Source of the DNA: MWEI01 sp964600235
GTDB taxonomy: Bacteria; Desulfobacterota; Desulfomonilia; UBA1062
Assembly (NCBI GenBank): GCA_964600235.1
Contig: CAZRIV010000002.1
Span: 124,001 to 188,000, forward strand
Length of the DNA stretch: 64,000 nt
Direction of reading: 5' to 3'
Within the stretch, counting starts at the first letter, position 1. Every line of letters starts with the position of its first letter. Position numbers and translations under genes: made by a program. Under the pieces are notes generated by a model, which was given only the letters and a program-made list of their open reading frames with translations, was not told where the DNA came from and ran no database searches. Of the stretch, positions 1 to 7,757 are shown piece by piece.

Positions 1-266
1 TCATCGCGACCGGGTTTTTCATGTGGCTGTGGAATCCGGCGTTTGTCAACTCGGAGATCGCACGCTGGGCATACATGCTTCATGCAGGTGCAGTAGTTGT
101 CCTGGGCGCATTCATCATGATCCACCTGTATCTGGGTACCATCGGCAACCCGGGCACGGTCTCAGCCATGATCACCGGCTGGGTGAGCAAGGCCTGGTGC
201 GAGACACACTGCCCCCGCTGGTTTGCGGAGAGGGAGAAGAAGCCAGGGTCTGAAAACGTTGCCTAA
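1..266 (+). CDS. fdnI: Formate dehydrogenase cytochrome b (gamma) subunit, 3' part only
   Basis: This is the C-terminal end of the membrane cytochrome b that takes electrons from formate dehydrogenase to quinone. The 5' end lies outside the window; the reading phase starts at base 3. What is visible is one hydrophobic helix around HAGAVVVLGAFIMIH, then the YLGTIGNPGT and WVSKAWCETHCPRWFAE stretches, which match the conserved tail of FdnI-type subunits (heme-ligand His, then the G-x-PGT loop and a cytoplasmic tail ending in W-F/Y-x-E). The family usually has HHP where this protein has HCP. A strong terminator follows directly, so this is the last gene of its operon. Family assignment is good; the exact subtype (FdnI, FdoI or a NAD-linked variant) cannot be told from the tail. 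Confidence 0.75.
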   Translation, partial: IATGFFMWLWNPAFVNSEIARWAYMLHAGAVVVLGAFIMIHLYLGTIGNPGTVSAMITGWVSKAWCETHCPRWFAEREKKPGSENVA

Positions 267-292
267 CTGGAACACAAAGAAGGAATAACCTC

Positions 293-321
293 AGAGGGCC
301 CCGCACGGGGCCCTCTTTTTT
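293..321 (+). terminator. Rho-independent terminator after the formate dehydrogenase gene
   Basis: A perfect 10 bp stem (AGAGGGCCCC with GGGGCCCTCT, positions 293-302 and 307-316) with a 4-nt loop is followed by five T residues. It lies 27 nt after the stop codon and closes the formate dehydrogenase operon. Confidence 0.93.
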
Positions 322-352
322 GCCCGGATGTTGTATGTATGCAGAAAAAAAC

Positions 353-550
353 GATCAGTTCAAATCCTTCCTTTCAGCAGCCTCCGGATACAAGATACTT
401 GGCTTCCCTTAAACCCGGATTTTGCAGTTGAAGGGGTTTGAACGGACTGACGAGAACAAGTCAGTTCAAAACGAATCATCACTTAAAGCGCTCTTGAAAG
501 TGTACCGGTTGTGTGTGGATACATTCAAACGCGCAGGCCGGGTCTGAACT
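353..550 (+). repeat. Dispersed intergenic repeat, copy A
   Basis: This gene-free stretch before sodB holds one of four related intergenic repeats in the window (others at 18030-18150, 34325-34521 and 44192-44376). The most conserved part is 496-536, with AAAGTGTAccGG, TGTGTGGATACATTCAAACGC and similar words shared with the other copies. A weak inverted repeat (358-367 GTTCAAATCC with 434-443 GGGTTTGAAC) is probably a decayed form of the large hairpin seen in copies C and D. Apart from this and the sodB promoter I see nothing else between 322 and 687. Confidence 0.65.
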
Positions 551-597
551 GTTTCATGGCCACCATGTGCATTATCCTAAAAACTCCACCTGCAGAT

Positions 598-626
598 CTT
601 CCATTTTCAGAATCATGCTCTATAAT
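598..626 (+). promoter_or_regulatory. Possible sodB promoter
   Basis: A perfect -10 hexamer TATAAT is at 621-626. The only -35 candidate at the right distance, CTTCCA at 598-603, is poor. The site is 61 nt before the sodB start. Promoter status is inferred from the -10 alone. Confidence 0.35.
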
Positions 627-687
627 AACTTGAATGGACGCATGTCCTTGAAAAAAATATCATGAGCATGAGAAAGGAGATGAAGAA

Positions 688-1281
688 ATGTTAGTACTTC
701 CCGATCTTCCATACCCCAAGGATGCCTTGGCGCCTGTCATCAGCGCGAACACCCTGGAGTTCCACCACGGCAAGCACCACAAGGCCTATGTGGATAACGC
801 GAACAAGCTCATCGCCGGGACCGATCTGGAGAACGAAAGCCTGGAAAATATCGTGAAGAAGGCGGCAGGCGACCCTGCAAAGGCAGGTATTTTCAATAAC
901 GCGGCCCAGATCTGGAATCATTCATTCTACTGGAAGTGCCTGAAACCGGGTGGGGGAGGTGCGCCCGGCGGCGCCGTCGGATCGAAGATTACTGCCACAT
1001 GGGGCAGCGCTGATAAGTTCTTCGAAGAACTGAAGAATGCGGGTGTCACCCAGTTCGGCAGCGGGTGGGCGTGGCTCGTGCTGGAAAAGGGCGAGCTGAA
1101 GATCACAAAGACCCCCAATGCCGATACCCCGCTGGTGCACTCTCAAACTCCGCTGCTGACCATCGACGTCTGGGAGCACGCCTATTACCTCGACTACCAG
1201 AACCGCAGGCCCGATTACCTTCAGGCCGTCATGGACAGGCTCATTAACTGGGATTTCGTGAACGCCAATTTCAGCAAGTAA
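688..1281 (+). CDS. sodB: Superoxide dismutase, Fe type
   Basis: Cytoplasmic enzyme that converts superoxide to hydrogen peroxide and oxygen. The 197-residue protein has the full Fe/Mn-SOD pattern: metal ligands His26 (in HHGKHH), His78 (WNHSFYW), Asp160 and His164 (DVWEHAYYLDY). Gln74 in FNNAAQ sits at the position used by iron-type enzymes, which favours Fe over Mn. There is no signal peptide. The start has a good ribosome site (AAAGGAGA about 8 nt upstream). The gene is alone, with its own promoter candidate and terminator. A dedicated SOD next to formate dehydrogenase and hydrogenase genes fits an anaerobe that meets oxygen from time to time. Confidence 0.96.
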   Translation: MLVLPDLPYPKDALAPVISANTLEFHHGKHHKAYVDNANKLIAGTDLENESLENIVKKAAGDPAKAGIFNNAAQIWNHSFYWKCLKPGGGGAPGGAVGSKITATWGSADKFFEELKNAGVTQFGSGWAWLVLEKGELKITKTPNADTPLVHSQTPLLTIDVWEHAYYLDYQNRRPDYLQAVMDRLINWDFVNANFSK

Positions 1282-1290
1282 GTATGTAGT

Positions 1291-1321
1291 GGGGGCTGCA
1301 ACCCCGGCCCCCTTTATTTTT
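1291..1321 (+). terminator. Terminator after sodB
   Basis: GGGGGC (1291-1296) pairs with GCCCCC (1307-1312) across a 10-nt loop and is followed by TTTATTTTT. It begins 9 nt after the sodB stop. Confidence 0.85.
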
Positions 1322-1398
1322 ATCATGTCTTGACACGGTTCCGATTTGCACATATCTTAGTATTACTATTACCGGTATTACCCTTACTGGAGGCATAT

Positions 1399-1623
1399 AT
1401 GCGCGTCACGACCAAGGGACAGGTAACGATTCCCCAGGAGATCAGGGAGAAGATGAACATCGGGCCCGGTGCGGAGGTGGACTTTGTGGAAAGGGACGGC
1501 AATGTCCTTATGGTAAAAAAGAAAGCAGCAGGGTTAAAAAAGGGCGGGTTCCATAAATTCCGCGGGAGTGCAACGGTCAAGATGAGCACGGATGATATCA
1601 TGAAGCTGACGAGGTCTTCATAG
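1399..1623 (+). CDS. AbrB/MazE-type antitoxin
   Basis: Small 74-residue DNA-binding antitoxin. The N-terminal half (MRVTTKGQVTIPQEIREK, then GAEVDF and NVLMVKK) is a SpoVT-AbrB swapped-hairpin domain, which dimerises and binds its own promoter. The Lys-rich C-terminal tail should be the toxin-binding arm. The ATG at 1399 was chosen because GGAGG lies just upstream and the domain starts there; the frame is open further up to 1330 but those codons do not look like the family. It is immediately followed, with no gap, by the PIN toxin gene, the usual order of VapBC-like pairs. The name VapB would fit; the functional pairing is inferred from the layout. Confidence 0.88.
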   Translation: MRVTTKGQVTIPQEIREKMNIGPGAEVDFVERDGNVLMVKKKAAGLKKGGFHKFRGSATVKMSTDDIMKLTRSS

Positions 1624-2037
1624 GTGAACCGTATCCTGGTAGATTCAAATGTCCTGCTGGATGTGTTTGAAAATGACTCCAGGTGGGCCGACTGGTCGGA
1701 ATCCATCCTGGATCACTGTCGTACTTCCCAAGTGCTTTGTATCAACCCCGTTATCTATACAGAAGTATCCATCGGCTTTCAGAGGATCGAAGAAGTAGAG
1801 ATGGTTGTCTCAGGCTGCGCTCTGGTCATGGAAGAAATACCCAGGGAAGCGCTTTTCCTGGCAGGCAAGGCATTCCTGAAATACCGCAGGAGAAAGGGAA
1901 TCAAGACATCTCCCCTTCCTGACTTTTTTATCGGGGCTCATGCCGCTGTTGCCGGATACCCCCTTATCACACGGGATACAGCCCGGGTAAGATCTTACTT
2001 CCCGACGGTTAAACTTATCTGTCCGGAGCAGTTCTGA
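1624..2037 (+). CDS. vapC: PIN-domain toxin ribonuclease (VapC family)
   Basis: Predicted Mg-dependent ribonuclease toxin of 137 residues. The PIN acidic residues are present: Asp7 (LVDSNVLLD), Glu46 (IYTEVS), Asp99 (PDFFIGAHA) and Asp117 (ITRDTARV). The gene starts with GTG directly after the antitoxin stop (TAG-GTG), so its translation is probably coupled to that of the antitoxin. No terminator is evident before the convergent umuC gene. VapC family members usually cut tRNA or rRNA, but the target of this one cannot be read from sequence. Confidence 0.9.
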   Translation: MNRILVDSNVLLDVFENDSRWADWSESILDHCRTSQVLCINPVIYTEVSIGFQRIEEVEMVVSGCALVMEEIPREALFLAGKAFLKYRRRKGIKTSPLPDFFIGAHAAVAGYPLITRDTARVRSYFPTVKLICPEQF

Positions 2038-2229
2038 ATACGCAGTTGTTCTTGAATGATCCGGGTGTTCTTTCCCTAACCTCTCTCGATGGGGGAATTT
2101 CAAAGTCTCTCGCAATAAGTTTCTTCCATGGATAACAGCGAATAAAGCCAGCCTTGGGATACCCACAATGAACATGTTCAGTCACCGGTCGCTGTTTTCC
2201 CGACCACCGGTAACTGATGGCGCTGAAAC

Positions 2230-3501
2230 TCAATACGCCCTCACCCTGGGCAGGTCCTTCCACGAGGTGGTGAACAGGGGCGATTTTCTGGTCTGGCGCA
2301 TCCACCAGGGGCGCTCGAAGCCACTCGCGGCAAAGGCGAGCGTGCCTCTGCCCCAGCGCCGGTTCACCGTGTCCAGGGTGTGCATGAGACTCAGCTCTTT
2401 TTCGCCTTCGGGGCTGGCGTGGAACAGGTTCAGCTGCACCTGGCCGCGCTGCACGATGCCCGTGAGCATGATACCCACCTTGCGGTAGGCCGGGCCCTTG
2501 TGGTAGATGCGCCGCAGCAGGGCCTTGGCGTAGCGGATGATCTCGGGCGTGTGGGCGGTGGCCACAGGGATGGCTGCGGAGCAGATGCGGGTCTTGGGGT
2601 GGCCGTCGTTGAAGGGAAACTCCATGAGGATCACCTGCATGCATGAAGCGGCCGAGCCCTGGTCGCGAAGCTTCTCTGCCGCACGGGAGGCATAGGCCGC
2701 CGCCGCCTCTTCCAGTTCGGCCAGGCGGTACACCCTCCTGCCGAAGGACCGGGAGCACAGAATGGCTTTTTTGGGCGGCTCGGCCTCGCCTAGCTCAAGG
2801 CAGGATGTACCTCTCAGCTCCAGGACCGTACGAAGGCCCATGACGGTCATGTGCTTTCTCACCCAGGCATCCGGCGCGTTTCTCAGATCCAGTGCGGTGA
2901 GGATGCCGGCCCTTCTGAGGAACCTGGCGTACTGCCGTCCCACGCCCCAGACGTCGTCCACCTCTATGGCTGAAAGGACCTCTTCTTCATGGCCCGTGAT
3001 GTCGAACACGCCTGCGCAGCCCGGCACCTTCTTGGCCGCCTTGGCCGCGGCCTTGGCAAGGGTCTTGCTGGGGCCGATGCCGATTGCTACCGGGATGCCC
3101 ACCCACTGCTTCACGGTCTTCCGGATGGTCCTCCCATATTCGGTGAGGTCTCCCGCAATGCCCGTTAGGTCCAGGAACGCCTCGTCGATGGAGTAGACCT
3201 CCATGTCCGGGGTGAAGGTGGCAAGCGTCTCCATGACCCTGCGCGACAGGTCGCCGTAGAGGCTGTAGTTGGACGAGAAGACGTGCACTCCTTCTCTAGC
3301 CACCAGTTGTTTGCACTGGAATATGGGCTGTCCCATCTTTATGCCCAATGCCTTGGCTTCGTTGGACCGGGCGATGATACACCCGTCGTTGTTGGACAGC
3401 ACCACCACGGGCCGGCCTTCGAGCGTGGGGTTGAAGACCCGCTCGCAGGAGGCGTAGAAGTTGTTGCAGTCGACCAGGGCGTAAACCTTTTTTATTGTCA
3501 T
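2230..3501 (-). CDS. umuC: Translesion DNA polymerase V catalytic subunit
   Basis: Y-family polymerase that copies past damaged bases. The 423-residue length is typical of UmuC. Catalytic acids are visible: Asp11 in VDCNNFYASCE and Asp106-Glu107 in SIDEAFLDL. The DNA-binding helix-hairpin region (VDDVWGVGRQYA) and the C-terminal little-finger domain follow, ending with the UmuC-type GFERPWWMRQ segment. It lies downstream of umuD on the same strand, but unlike the usual overlapping umuDC pair there are 251 nt between them and no clear ribosome site before this ATG. The gap holds a 7 bp hairpin (3689-3705) and no other gene that I can support. Confidence 0.95.
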   Translation of the reverse strand: MTIKKVYALVDCNNFYASCERVFNPTLEGRPVVVLSNNDGCIIARSNEAKALGIKMGQPIFQCKQLVAREGVHVFSSNYSLYGDLSRRVMETLATFTPDMEVYSIDEAFLDLTGIAGDLTEYGRTIRKTVKQWVGIPVAIGIGPSKTLAKAAAKAAKKVPGCAGVFDITGHEEEVLSAIEVDDVWGVGRQYARFLRRAGILTALDLRNAPDAWVRKHMTVMGLRTVLELRGTSCLELGEAEPPKKAILCSRSFGRRVYRLAELEEAAAAYASRAAEKLRDQGSAASCMQVILMEFPFNDGHPKTRICSAAIPVATAHTPEIIRYAKALLRRIYHKGPAYRKVGIMLTGIVQRGQVQLNLFHASPEGEKELSLMHTLDTVNRRWGRGTLAFAASGFERPWWMRQTRKSPLFTTSWKDLPRVRAY

Positions 3502-3752
3502 GTTTTTTTGTTTTTGCCGGCCCGTTCAAATCAGGCAAATTGCGGCCGCTGGGTTATCAGTTATGGCACATAACTCAGGTGGCCGGAACTTGCCTGCTTT
3601 GAACGGGAACATTTTCCCGGATTTTCCTTTTGCCTCCACTGTCACAGCTTTCCATTGTCGTCCTGTGCAGAGACCTCCGATCTTTTTGCAGGGGCTTTGC
3701 CCCTGGCCTCTACAAATCCTTCATTTGCCCGAGCCGATTCTTTTGATTTTCC

Positions 3753-4214
3753 TCACACCTTGTGGATTACGTAGGTGACCACGCCCCATATCTCCACGCG
3801 CATGTCCTCGGTGATCTCGATGGGTTTGAAACCCGGGTTTTCGGCCAGCAGGAAGCTCTTCCCCCGGGTTTTCTGGAACCGCTTCACCGTGAACTCGCCA
3901 TCGACAACCGCGATCACGATATTGCCGGGCCTGGGTTCGTTTGCCCTGTCCACGATGAGGATGTCGTCCGGGTGGATGCCCGCCTCGATCATGGAGGTGC
4001 CCTCCACCCGCACGAAGAAGGTGGCGGACGGGTGCGCGATGAGGAACTCGTTCAGGTCGAGCTTCTTGTCGATGAAGTCGTCCGCAGGCGAGGGGAACCC
4101 GGCCGAGATGCCCGCAGTGAAAAGGGGGACCTCGCGCCTGGTTTTTGCCTCGAACCCCCAGATGGCGCTCACGCGTATGTCGTTCTTCTTTGGCACAAGG
4201 GACGATACTAGCAC
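3753..4214 (-). CDS. umuD: UmuD-like SOS protease/pol V accessory subunit
   Basis: S24-family self-cleaving protein whose shortened form joins UmuC to make polymerase V. The 153-residue protein has the cleavage site Ala38-Gly39 (SAGFPSPADDF), catalytic Ser74 (GTSMIE) and catalytic Lys111 (TVKRF); the 37-residue Ser-Lys spacing is the same as in E. coli UmuD. The start is a GTG, giving a 38-residue segment before the cleavage site, longer than the 24 of E. coli, so a later GTG (codon 7 or 15) could be the true start. It is upstream of umuC and probably shares its transcript. SOS control is expected from the family; no E. coli-type LexA box is seen upstream. Confidence 0.93.
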   Translation of the reverse strand: MLVSSLVPKKNDIRVSAIWGFEAKTRREVPLFTAGISAGFPSPADDFIDKKLDLNEFLIAHPSATFFVRVEGTSMIEAGIHPDDILIVDRANEPRPGNIVIAVVDGEFTVKRFQKTRGKSFLLAENPGFKPIEITEDMRVEIWGVVTYVIHKV

Positions 4215-4356
4215 CGTGGTCCCGCGATGTAAAGGGAGGCCCGGTCAGAAGAAGATGCGATGAAGACGGGATATCCGGCCCCAGCGGCAAAATGTCCTAT
4301 CACGATGAGATAATAATAGAGAGAAAATGGTTGATCAATGATGAGGGGTCTGGTAG

Positions 4357-4373
4357 TGCATATTTATTATGCA
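4357..4373. promoter_or_regulatory. Inverted repeat TGCATA-N5-TATGCA upstream of umuD
   Basis: TGCATA (4357-4362) and TATGCA (4368-4373) form a perfect inverted repeat, with a third TGCATA at 4393-4398. They lie in the AT-rich region between divergent umuD and the hydrogenase operon, about 145 nt before umuD. It could be an operator for either unit; the regulator is unknown. Confidence 0.35.
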
Positions 4374-4503
4374 GAAAATAACATATAAAAAGTGCATAAT
4401 CCTCTCTTCTCTATTGAAATAGTGAATGGGGTATTCTGCAAAGGATGTCCATATATAAAGGAAAAGCTTATCTGATAAAAGGGTAATCGCTTATATAAAT
4501 AAA

Positions 4504-4548
4504 ATGAAAACACCTTGATGAAAGAGGCTTTTATAAAGGTGTTTTCAT
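4504..4548. repeat. 13 bp perfect inverted repeat in AT-rich intergenic region
   Basis: ATGAAAACACCTT (4504-4516) is matched by AAGGTGTTTTCAT (4536-4548) around a 19-nt loop. No T run follows on either strand, so it is not a standard terminator. The whole region 4215-4828 is gene-free and much richer in A/T than its neighbours; besides this, the TGCATA repeat and a promoter candidate I see nothing else in it. Confidence 0.55.
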
Positions 4549-4677
4549 GGGACATGAGCCGGACAACAGGTTATAAGAGAATGTCAATATCAAGTAGGCA
4601 ATGCATAACAGGCTGTATTAATAACAGAACTGGTTTTGTCAACAAGATTAAAATTCGTTAATAATGATGCATTGACA

Positions 4678-4705
4678 TTGACGAGGCCCTTATCTTTTGT
4701 ATAGG
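4678..4705 (+). promoter_or_regulatory. Possible sigma-70 promoter of the hydrogenase operon
   Basis: TTGACG (4678-4683), a 16-nt spacer and TATAGG (4700-4705) lie about 125 nt before hyaA. A second TTGACA at 4722 has no good -10. No sigma-54 -24/-12 element is convincing. Confidence 0.35.
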
Positions 4706-4828
4706 GTCGGTTGTTAAGTGGTTGACAGCATAATTAAACATGGGCAGGGCACGAAATGATATCACGTTCCTGAACAGCATGGCTTTTCAGCAGAGTGGAA
4801 GGCCGGAAAATACACAAGAGGGGGGAGT

Positions 4829-6043
4829 ATGGGTAAAGATCGGGATGCTCAATATCGCAGCAGGATCAGCGGTTACTACAACCAGCTGATGGAGCAGTGC
4901 CAGGTTCACATGGACCGCATGGACAAGGAGCTGCCCCAGGCCCGGGAGGATTTCGGCGAAGTCCTCAAGGAGCGGGGTGTGAGCAGGAGAGACTTCCTGA
5001 AGTGGACGACCGCAATGACCGCAGCGCTCATGCTGCCGCCCATGTTCAAGCCCATGGTGGCGCGTGCGGCTGAAAATTTCAGCAGGCTGCCCGTCGTATG
5101 GCTCCACTTCGCAGAGTGCACCGGCTGTTCCGAGGCCTTTTTAAGGACATCGTATCCGAACGTGGACGATATCCTTCTGGACACCATATCGCTCGAATAT
5201 CACGAGACGCTCATGGCCGCTGCCGGAAAGCAGGCGGAAGAGTGCCTGGAGAAGTGCATGAAGGACTTCGCAGGCAAGTACGTCTGCGTCATCGAAGGGG
5301 CCATTCCCACGGGGCTGAACGGCCAGTACTTAAGGCTCGGGCCCAAGGCCAGGACCGGCATCGAGATCGGCCGGGAGGTAACGTCCAAGGCTGCGGCGAC
5401 CATCTGCATCGGCAGCTGCTCCTGCTTCGGCAACGTCCAGGCAGCCAAGCCCAATCCAACCGGCGCCAAGGGCATCCTCGATGCCTTGAGCGTTCCCACG
5501 GTCAATATCGCAGGCTGCCCGCCGAGCCCGCAGAATTTCGTGGGCACCGTGCTGCACTTCCTCATGTTCGGCGGTTTCCCTCCGCTTGACAACCTGAGGA
5601 GGCCAATCTGGGCATACGGCAAGCGAATCCACGACTACTGCGAGCGCAGGCCTCACTATGATGCGGGCGAATACGTGGAAGAGTGGGGCGATGAGGGCGC
5701 CAAGAAGGGCTGGTGCCTCTACAAGATGGGATGCAAGGGTCCCTACACCTACGGGAACTGCGCCAAGGTCAGGTTCAACGACGGCACGTCCTGGCCCATT
5801 ATGGGAGGCCACGGGTGCATGGGCTGCACCGAACCGGGATTCTGGGACACCATGGCGCCTCTGGAGAAGCCCATCAGTGATCAGTTTGTGGGCGGCTGGG
5901 GCGTAACGTCCAGGGTCGATGCCCTGGGCGTGGCATTGACCGCGGCCACTGTTGTGGGAGTAGCCGCCCATGCAGGACTCACAGGAGTAAAGGGACACGG
6001 CCAGCCCAAGAAGCCAGAGCCGGAGAACGGTTCGCACGAATAG
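4829..6043 (+). CDS. hyaA: [NiFe]-hydrogenase small subunit, Tat-exported and membrane-anchored
   Basis: Electron-transfer subunit of an uptake hydrogenase facing the periplasm. The 404-residue precursor has a twin-arginine signal (SRRDFLKW, Arg53-Arg54) after an unusually long 51-residue leader; the start has a strong ribosome site (AGGGGGGAG). The proximal cluster motif is CTGC (97-100), followed by GSCSCFG, CPPSP, and the C-terminal Cys-rich KMGCKGPYTYGNC and GCMGC segments. A hydrophobic helix near residues 365-385 should anchor the protein to the membrane cytochrome b. Residues that oxygen-tolerant enzymes replace by extra Cys are Gly (CTGC) and Asn (CFGN) here, so this looks like a standard oxygen-sensitive type. 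First gene of the hya-hyp operon. Confidence 0.96.
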   Translation: MGKDRDAQYRSRISGYYNQLMEQCQVHMDRMDKELPQAREDFGEVLKERGVSRRDFLKWTTAMTAALMLPPMFKPMVARAAENFSRLPVVWLHFAECTGCSEAFLRTSYPNVDDILLDTISLEYHETLMAAAGKQAEECLEKCMKDFAGKYVCVIEGAIPTGLNGQYLRLGPKARTGIEIGREVTSKAAATICIGSCSCFGNVQAAKPNPTGAKGILDALSVPTVNIAGCPPSPQNFVGTVLHFLMFGGFPPLDNLRRPIWAYGKRIHDYCERRPHYDAGEYVEEWGDEGAKKGWCLYKMGCKGPYTYGNCAKVRFNDGTSWPIMGGHGCMGCTEPGFWDTMAPLEKPISDQFVGGWGVTSRVDALGVALTAATVVGVAAHAGLTGVKGHGQPKKPEPENGSHE

Positions 6044-6070
6044 CCGCAACAGTAAAGGGGAGGATATACC

Positions 6071-7738
6071 ATGAGAATGATAGTTGATCCGATCACCAGG
6101 ATCGAGGGACATTTACGTATAGAAGTTGAGCTCGACGAGAGCCATACCATAAAAGATGCCTGGAGCAGCATCACGCTCTGGAGAGGTATCGAGACAATAC
6201 TCAAGGGCAGGGACCCTCGCGACGCTCCCCTGATGGTGCAGCGGTTCTGCGGCGTGTGCACCTATGCCCATTACGAGGCGAGCATCATGGCAGTGGAAGA
6301 TGCCATGGGAGTGAAGCCACCCACCAATGCCAGGCTCGTGAGGAACCTCATCCATGCGGCCCAGAACATGACCGACCACGTCATGCACTTCTATCACCTG
6401 CACGGGCTCGACTGGGTGGACATAACCAAGGCCATCGTTGCTGACCCGGATAAGGCGGTCTCCCTGGCCAGGCAGTACAGCGACAATCCCTACAACTGTT
6501 CTGCGACCCACTACAAGGCGGTGCAGAACCGGCTCAAGAAGTACGTGGAGTCCGGCAGGCTCGGGCCCTTTGCCAATGCCTACTGGGGCAATCCGTCCTT
6601 CAAGCTCTCACCCGAGGCAAACCTCGTCATCACGTCCCACTACCTGGATGCACTCCAGGTCTCCAAGATCGGAGCGCAGATGATGGCCATCTTCGGGGGA
6701 AAGAACCCGCACCCGCAGACGCTTGTTGCGGGAGGCATCACCTCGGTCATGGACGTGCTCGATGCCCACAGGATTGCTGAGTACCTCTTCAAGCACAAAG
6801 AGCTCAAGAACTTTATCGAGACCGCATATATCCCCGATGTCATCATGGCGGCAGGCACCTACAAGGACGAAGGACTGGCAGGCGTTGGCGCAGGTGTGAA
6901 GAATTACCTGTGTTACGGCGGATTCCCGCTGGATGACGGGTATACCAAGAACCTGCTGCCCAAGGGCATCATAGTAGGCGGCGATATCAGCAGACCCCTG
7001 CCGCTCGACGAAAACAAGATTGCCGAGGACAGCACCCATTCATGGTATAAGGCCGGACAGCCCGAACACCCATATGTAGGGACAACCGATCCGGAATATA
7101 CGGGCCTGGACGCAAAGGGCAATGTCAAGGGAGGCGAGAAGTACACCTGGTGCAAGGCGCCCAGCTATGAAGGCCAGCCCTTCGAGGTGGGGCCGCTTGC
7201 ACGTATGGTGCTGGGCTATGCCCAGGGCGACGAGAGGATCAAACCCCTTGTGGACAACACACTCAAGGCCACCGGCCTTCCGGCCACGGTGCTTTTCTCC
7301 ACACTGGGGAGGACCGCGGCCAGGCTGCTCGAGACCAAGTTGATTGCAGATTACACCGAAGTCTGGGTGAACGAACTGGTTGCCAACATCAAGGCCGGAG
7401 ACACGCGCACCTGGACCCGCTGCGCGGTTCCCAAGAGCGGCAAGGGTCGGGGCCTCACGGAACCGCCTCGCGGTGCGCTCGGACACTGGGTCGTCATCGA
7501 AGACCATGTGATCAAGAACTACCAGGCCATCGTCCCCTCCACATGGAACTGCGCCCCGCGCAACAAGGACGGGAGGCGCGGCCCCTACGAGGAATCCCTT
7601 ATCGGCACCAGGCTTGCCAACCCGGATCAGCCCCTCGAGATCCTGAGGACAATTCACTCCTTCGACCCCTGCATGGCATGCGCGGTCCACATCATCAGGC
7701 CCGACTCGGACGAGATAAAAGAGTTCCGGGTTCTGTAA
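6071..7738 (+). CDS. hyaB: [NiFe]-hydrogenase large (catalytic) subunit
   Basis: Carries the Ni-Fe active site that splits hydrogen. The 555-residue protein has both metal-binding motifs: RFCGVC (Cys60, Cys63) near the N terminus and DPCMAC (Cys534, Cys537) near the C terminus, plus Glu12 in RIEGH. After His540 there are 15 residues that the maturation protease should remove once nickel is inserted, which agrees with the hyaD gene downstream. All four active-site thiols are Cys; there is no selenocysteine codon here. It has no signal of its own and should be exported as a complex with the Tat-bearing small subunit. Ribosome site GGGGAGGA precedes the ATG; 27 nt separate it from hyaA. Confidence 0.97.
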   Translation: MRMIVDPITRIEGHLRIEVELDESHTIKDAWSSITLWRGIETILKGRDPRDAPLMVQRFCGVCTYAHYEASIMAVEDAMGVKPPTNARLVRNLIHAAQNMTDHVMHFYHLHGLDWVDITKAIVADPDKAVSLARQYSDNPYNCSATHYKAVQNRLKKYVESGRLGPFANAYWGNPSFKLSPEANLVITSHYLDALQVSKIGAQMMAIFGGKNPHPQTLVAGGITSVMDVLDAHRIAEYLFKHKELKNFIETAYIPDVIMAAGTYKDEGLAGVGAGVKNYLCYGGFPLDDGYTKNLLPKGIIVGGDISRPLPLDENKIAEDSTHSWYKAGQPEHPYVGTTDPEYTGLDAKGNVKGGEKYTWCKAPSYEGQPFEVGPLARMVLGYAQGDERIKPLVDNTLKATGLPATVLFSTLGRTAARLLETKLIADYTEVWVNELVANIKAGDTRTWTRCAVPKSGKGRGLTEPPRGALGHWVVIEDHVIKNYQAIVPSTWNCAPRNKDGRRGPYEESLIGTRLANPDQPLEILRTIHSFDPCMACAVHIIRPDSDEIKEFRVL

Positions 7739-7757
7739 CGACTAAGGAGGGACTCAC

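Noticed and set aside
2015..2758. 247-codon minus-strand frame overlapping the umuC 3' half
   Set aside because: Out-of-frame reading of umuC with an Arg/Pro/Gly-rich product; no ribosome site or family.
3689..3705. Hairpin in the umuD-umuC gap as a terminator
   Set aside because: On the transcribed minus strand the hairpin is followed by A residues, not T.
4599..4611. GCATAACAGGC as a fifth copy of the dispersed repeat loop
   Set aside because: Only 11 bases match the reverse complement of the loop, with no arm or tail similarity; chance is likely in an AT-rich stretch.
4722..4760. Sigma-54 promoter before the hydrogenase operon
   Set aside because: The GGGCAC near 4746 lacks the TTGCA element at the right distance.
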